Shown here: piece by piece, positions 5,177-5,907 of the stretch
How positions within the stretch are numbered: position 1 is the stretch's first letter
Layout: every line of letters begins with the position of its first letter
NCBI GenBank assembly: GCA_946479185.1
Contig: CAMLFF010000208.1
Location: forward strand, 1-5,907
Reading direction: 5' to 3'
Length of the DNA: 5,907 nt
Source of the DNA: an uncultured Sphingobium sp.
GTDB lineage: Bacteria; Pseudomonadota; Alphaproteobacteria; Sphingomonadales; Sphingomonadaceae
The notes under the pieces: generated by a model
Told to the model about the DNA's origin: nothing
The model's database searches: none
The model's input: only the letters and a program-made list of their open reading frames with translations
Program-made: the position numbers and the translations under genes

Positions 5177-5907
5177 TCACATAAGGGCTGGTTTAGCGCT
5201 GCTTTCCATGATGCTCGCCGCCACGGCCTCGGCAACTTTGATCCCGTCGATCGCCGCAGAGAGAATGCCGCCAGCATAGCCCGCGCCTTCGCCAGCCGGG
5301 AACAGGCGCTCGACATTGAGGCTCTGAAAATCCTTACCACGCGTGATGCGCAGGGGCGATGAGGTGCGGGTTTCCACGCCCGTCATCACGACATCGGGAT
5401 GATCATAGCGCGGGATCTGGCGACCGAAGGCGGGGATGGCCTCGCGGAAGGCATCCAGCACGAATTGCGGAAGGCATTCGGAAAGGTCCGTCAGCTTTAC
5501 GCCGGGCTTGTAGGATGGGGTCACGCTGCCGAGAGCGGTCGAGGGGCGCCCGGCCATGAAATCACCGACCGTCTGCCCCGGCGCATTATAGTTGGAGCCG
5601 CCTGCGATGAAGGCCATTGCCTCCCAGTGGCGTTGCAGTGCGATGCCTGCCAGGGGACCATCGGGATAGTCGCGGGCCGGATCAATGCCCACGACCAGCC
5701 CGCTATTGGCGTTGAACTCGGCGCGCGAATATTGGCTCATGCCATTGGTGACGACGCCGCCTTCTTCCGAAGATGAGGCGACGACGCGCCCGCCGGGACA
5801 CATGCAGAAGCTGTAAACCGTGCGGCCATTCTCGCAATGATGGGCAAGACTGTAGGAGGCGGCGCCCAGCACCGGATGCTTGGCGCAGCGGCCATAACGC
5901 GCCTCAT
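5177..5907 (-). CDS. FAD-dependent dehydrogenase (COG2509 type), C-terminal part
   Basis: Open on the - strand from the right edge to TGA at 5179-5177; 242 residues are visible and the N-terminal half, with the first FAD-binding motif, lies outside the window. The frame is continuous through the edge (EARYGRCAKHPVLGAASYSL), so a GTG at 5872 is not the start. Family landmarks are VYSFCMCPGGRVVASSSEEG (about 5763-5822), VVTNGMSQYSR, and near the C-terminus GEGAGYAGGILSAAIDG (GEGAGYAGG at 5293-5267), the last FAD-contacting loop of the BaiN/HI0933-like flavoproteins. Known of the family: soluble NAD(P)/FAD-dependent oxidoreductases, mostly without a proven substrate. The Cys-Met-Cys pair in the SFCMCPGG motif is conserved in the family as I recall it. 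The gene is co-oriented with the SDR gene, but the roughly 230-base gap argues against a shared operon. Confidence 0.88.
   Translation of the reverse strand, partial: EARYGRCAKHPVLGAASYSLAHHCENGRTVYSFCMCPGGRVVASSSEEGGVVTNGMSQYSRAEFNANSGLVVGIDPARDYPDGPLAGIALQRHWEAMAFIAGGSNYNAPGQTVGDFMAGRPSTALGSVTPSYKPGVKLTDLSECLPQFVLDAFREAIPAFGRQIPRYDHPDVVMTGVETRTSSPLRITRGKDFQSLNVERLFPAGEGAGYAGGILSAAIDGIKVAEAVAASIMESSAKPALM

Noticed and set aside
5399..5776. A 125-codon + strand open frame over the FAD dehydrogenase
   Set aside because: It is antisense to conserved flavoprotein motifs and has no domain of its own.

Overview
The window looks like chromosomal DNA from a GC-rich alphaproteobacterium, most likely a sphingomonad (Sphingobium, Novosphingobium or Sphingopyxis type). 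This is inferred from base composition, the type of proteins encoded, and above all the pairing of an HWE/HRXXN sensor kinase with a 'FAT GUY' single-domain response regulator. No rRNA or marker gene is present to fix the genus. I see no CRISPR array, tRNA, intact insertion sequence or phage gene.

Left part (1-1211, + strand): the last 92 codons of a PQQ-type beta-propeller dehydrogenase are followed after 23 bases by a gene for an exported protein with two glyoxalase/VOC-type folds. They look like one transcription unit. Facing it (1237-1587, - strand) is a small exported class I c-type cytochrome, a plausible electron carrier for a periplasmic quinoprotein dehydrogenase. Divergent from the cytochrome is a GFA (Mss4-like, zinc-binding) protein at 1730-2140.

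Middle (2248-4040, + strand): a two-gene signalling operon. A soluble kinase with two PAS domains and a HisKA_2/HWE core overlaps by four bases (GTGA) a 120-residue receiver-only regulator carrying the FATGYG motif. Family knowledge links such pairs to the alphaproteobacterial general stress response phosphorelay. No PhyR, NepR or EcfG gene is in view.

Right part (4041-5907): a perfect 16-bp inverted repeat (4136-4185) sits between the converging regulator and a short-chain dehydrogenase gene on the - strand. That dehydrogenase gene is broken by an apparent one-base deletion in an A run just after its TGxxxGIG motif. A stretch of about 210 bases without a recognisable gene follows, then the C-terminal 242 codons of a COG2509-type FAD-dependent dehydrogenase that runs off the right edge.

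Nothing here amounts to a clearly new system. The observations most worth following are the kinase/FAT GUY pair, the frameshifted dehydrogenase, the long palindrome, and the exported double-VOC protein coupled to a quinoprotein dehydrogenase.
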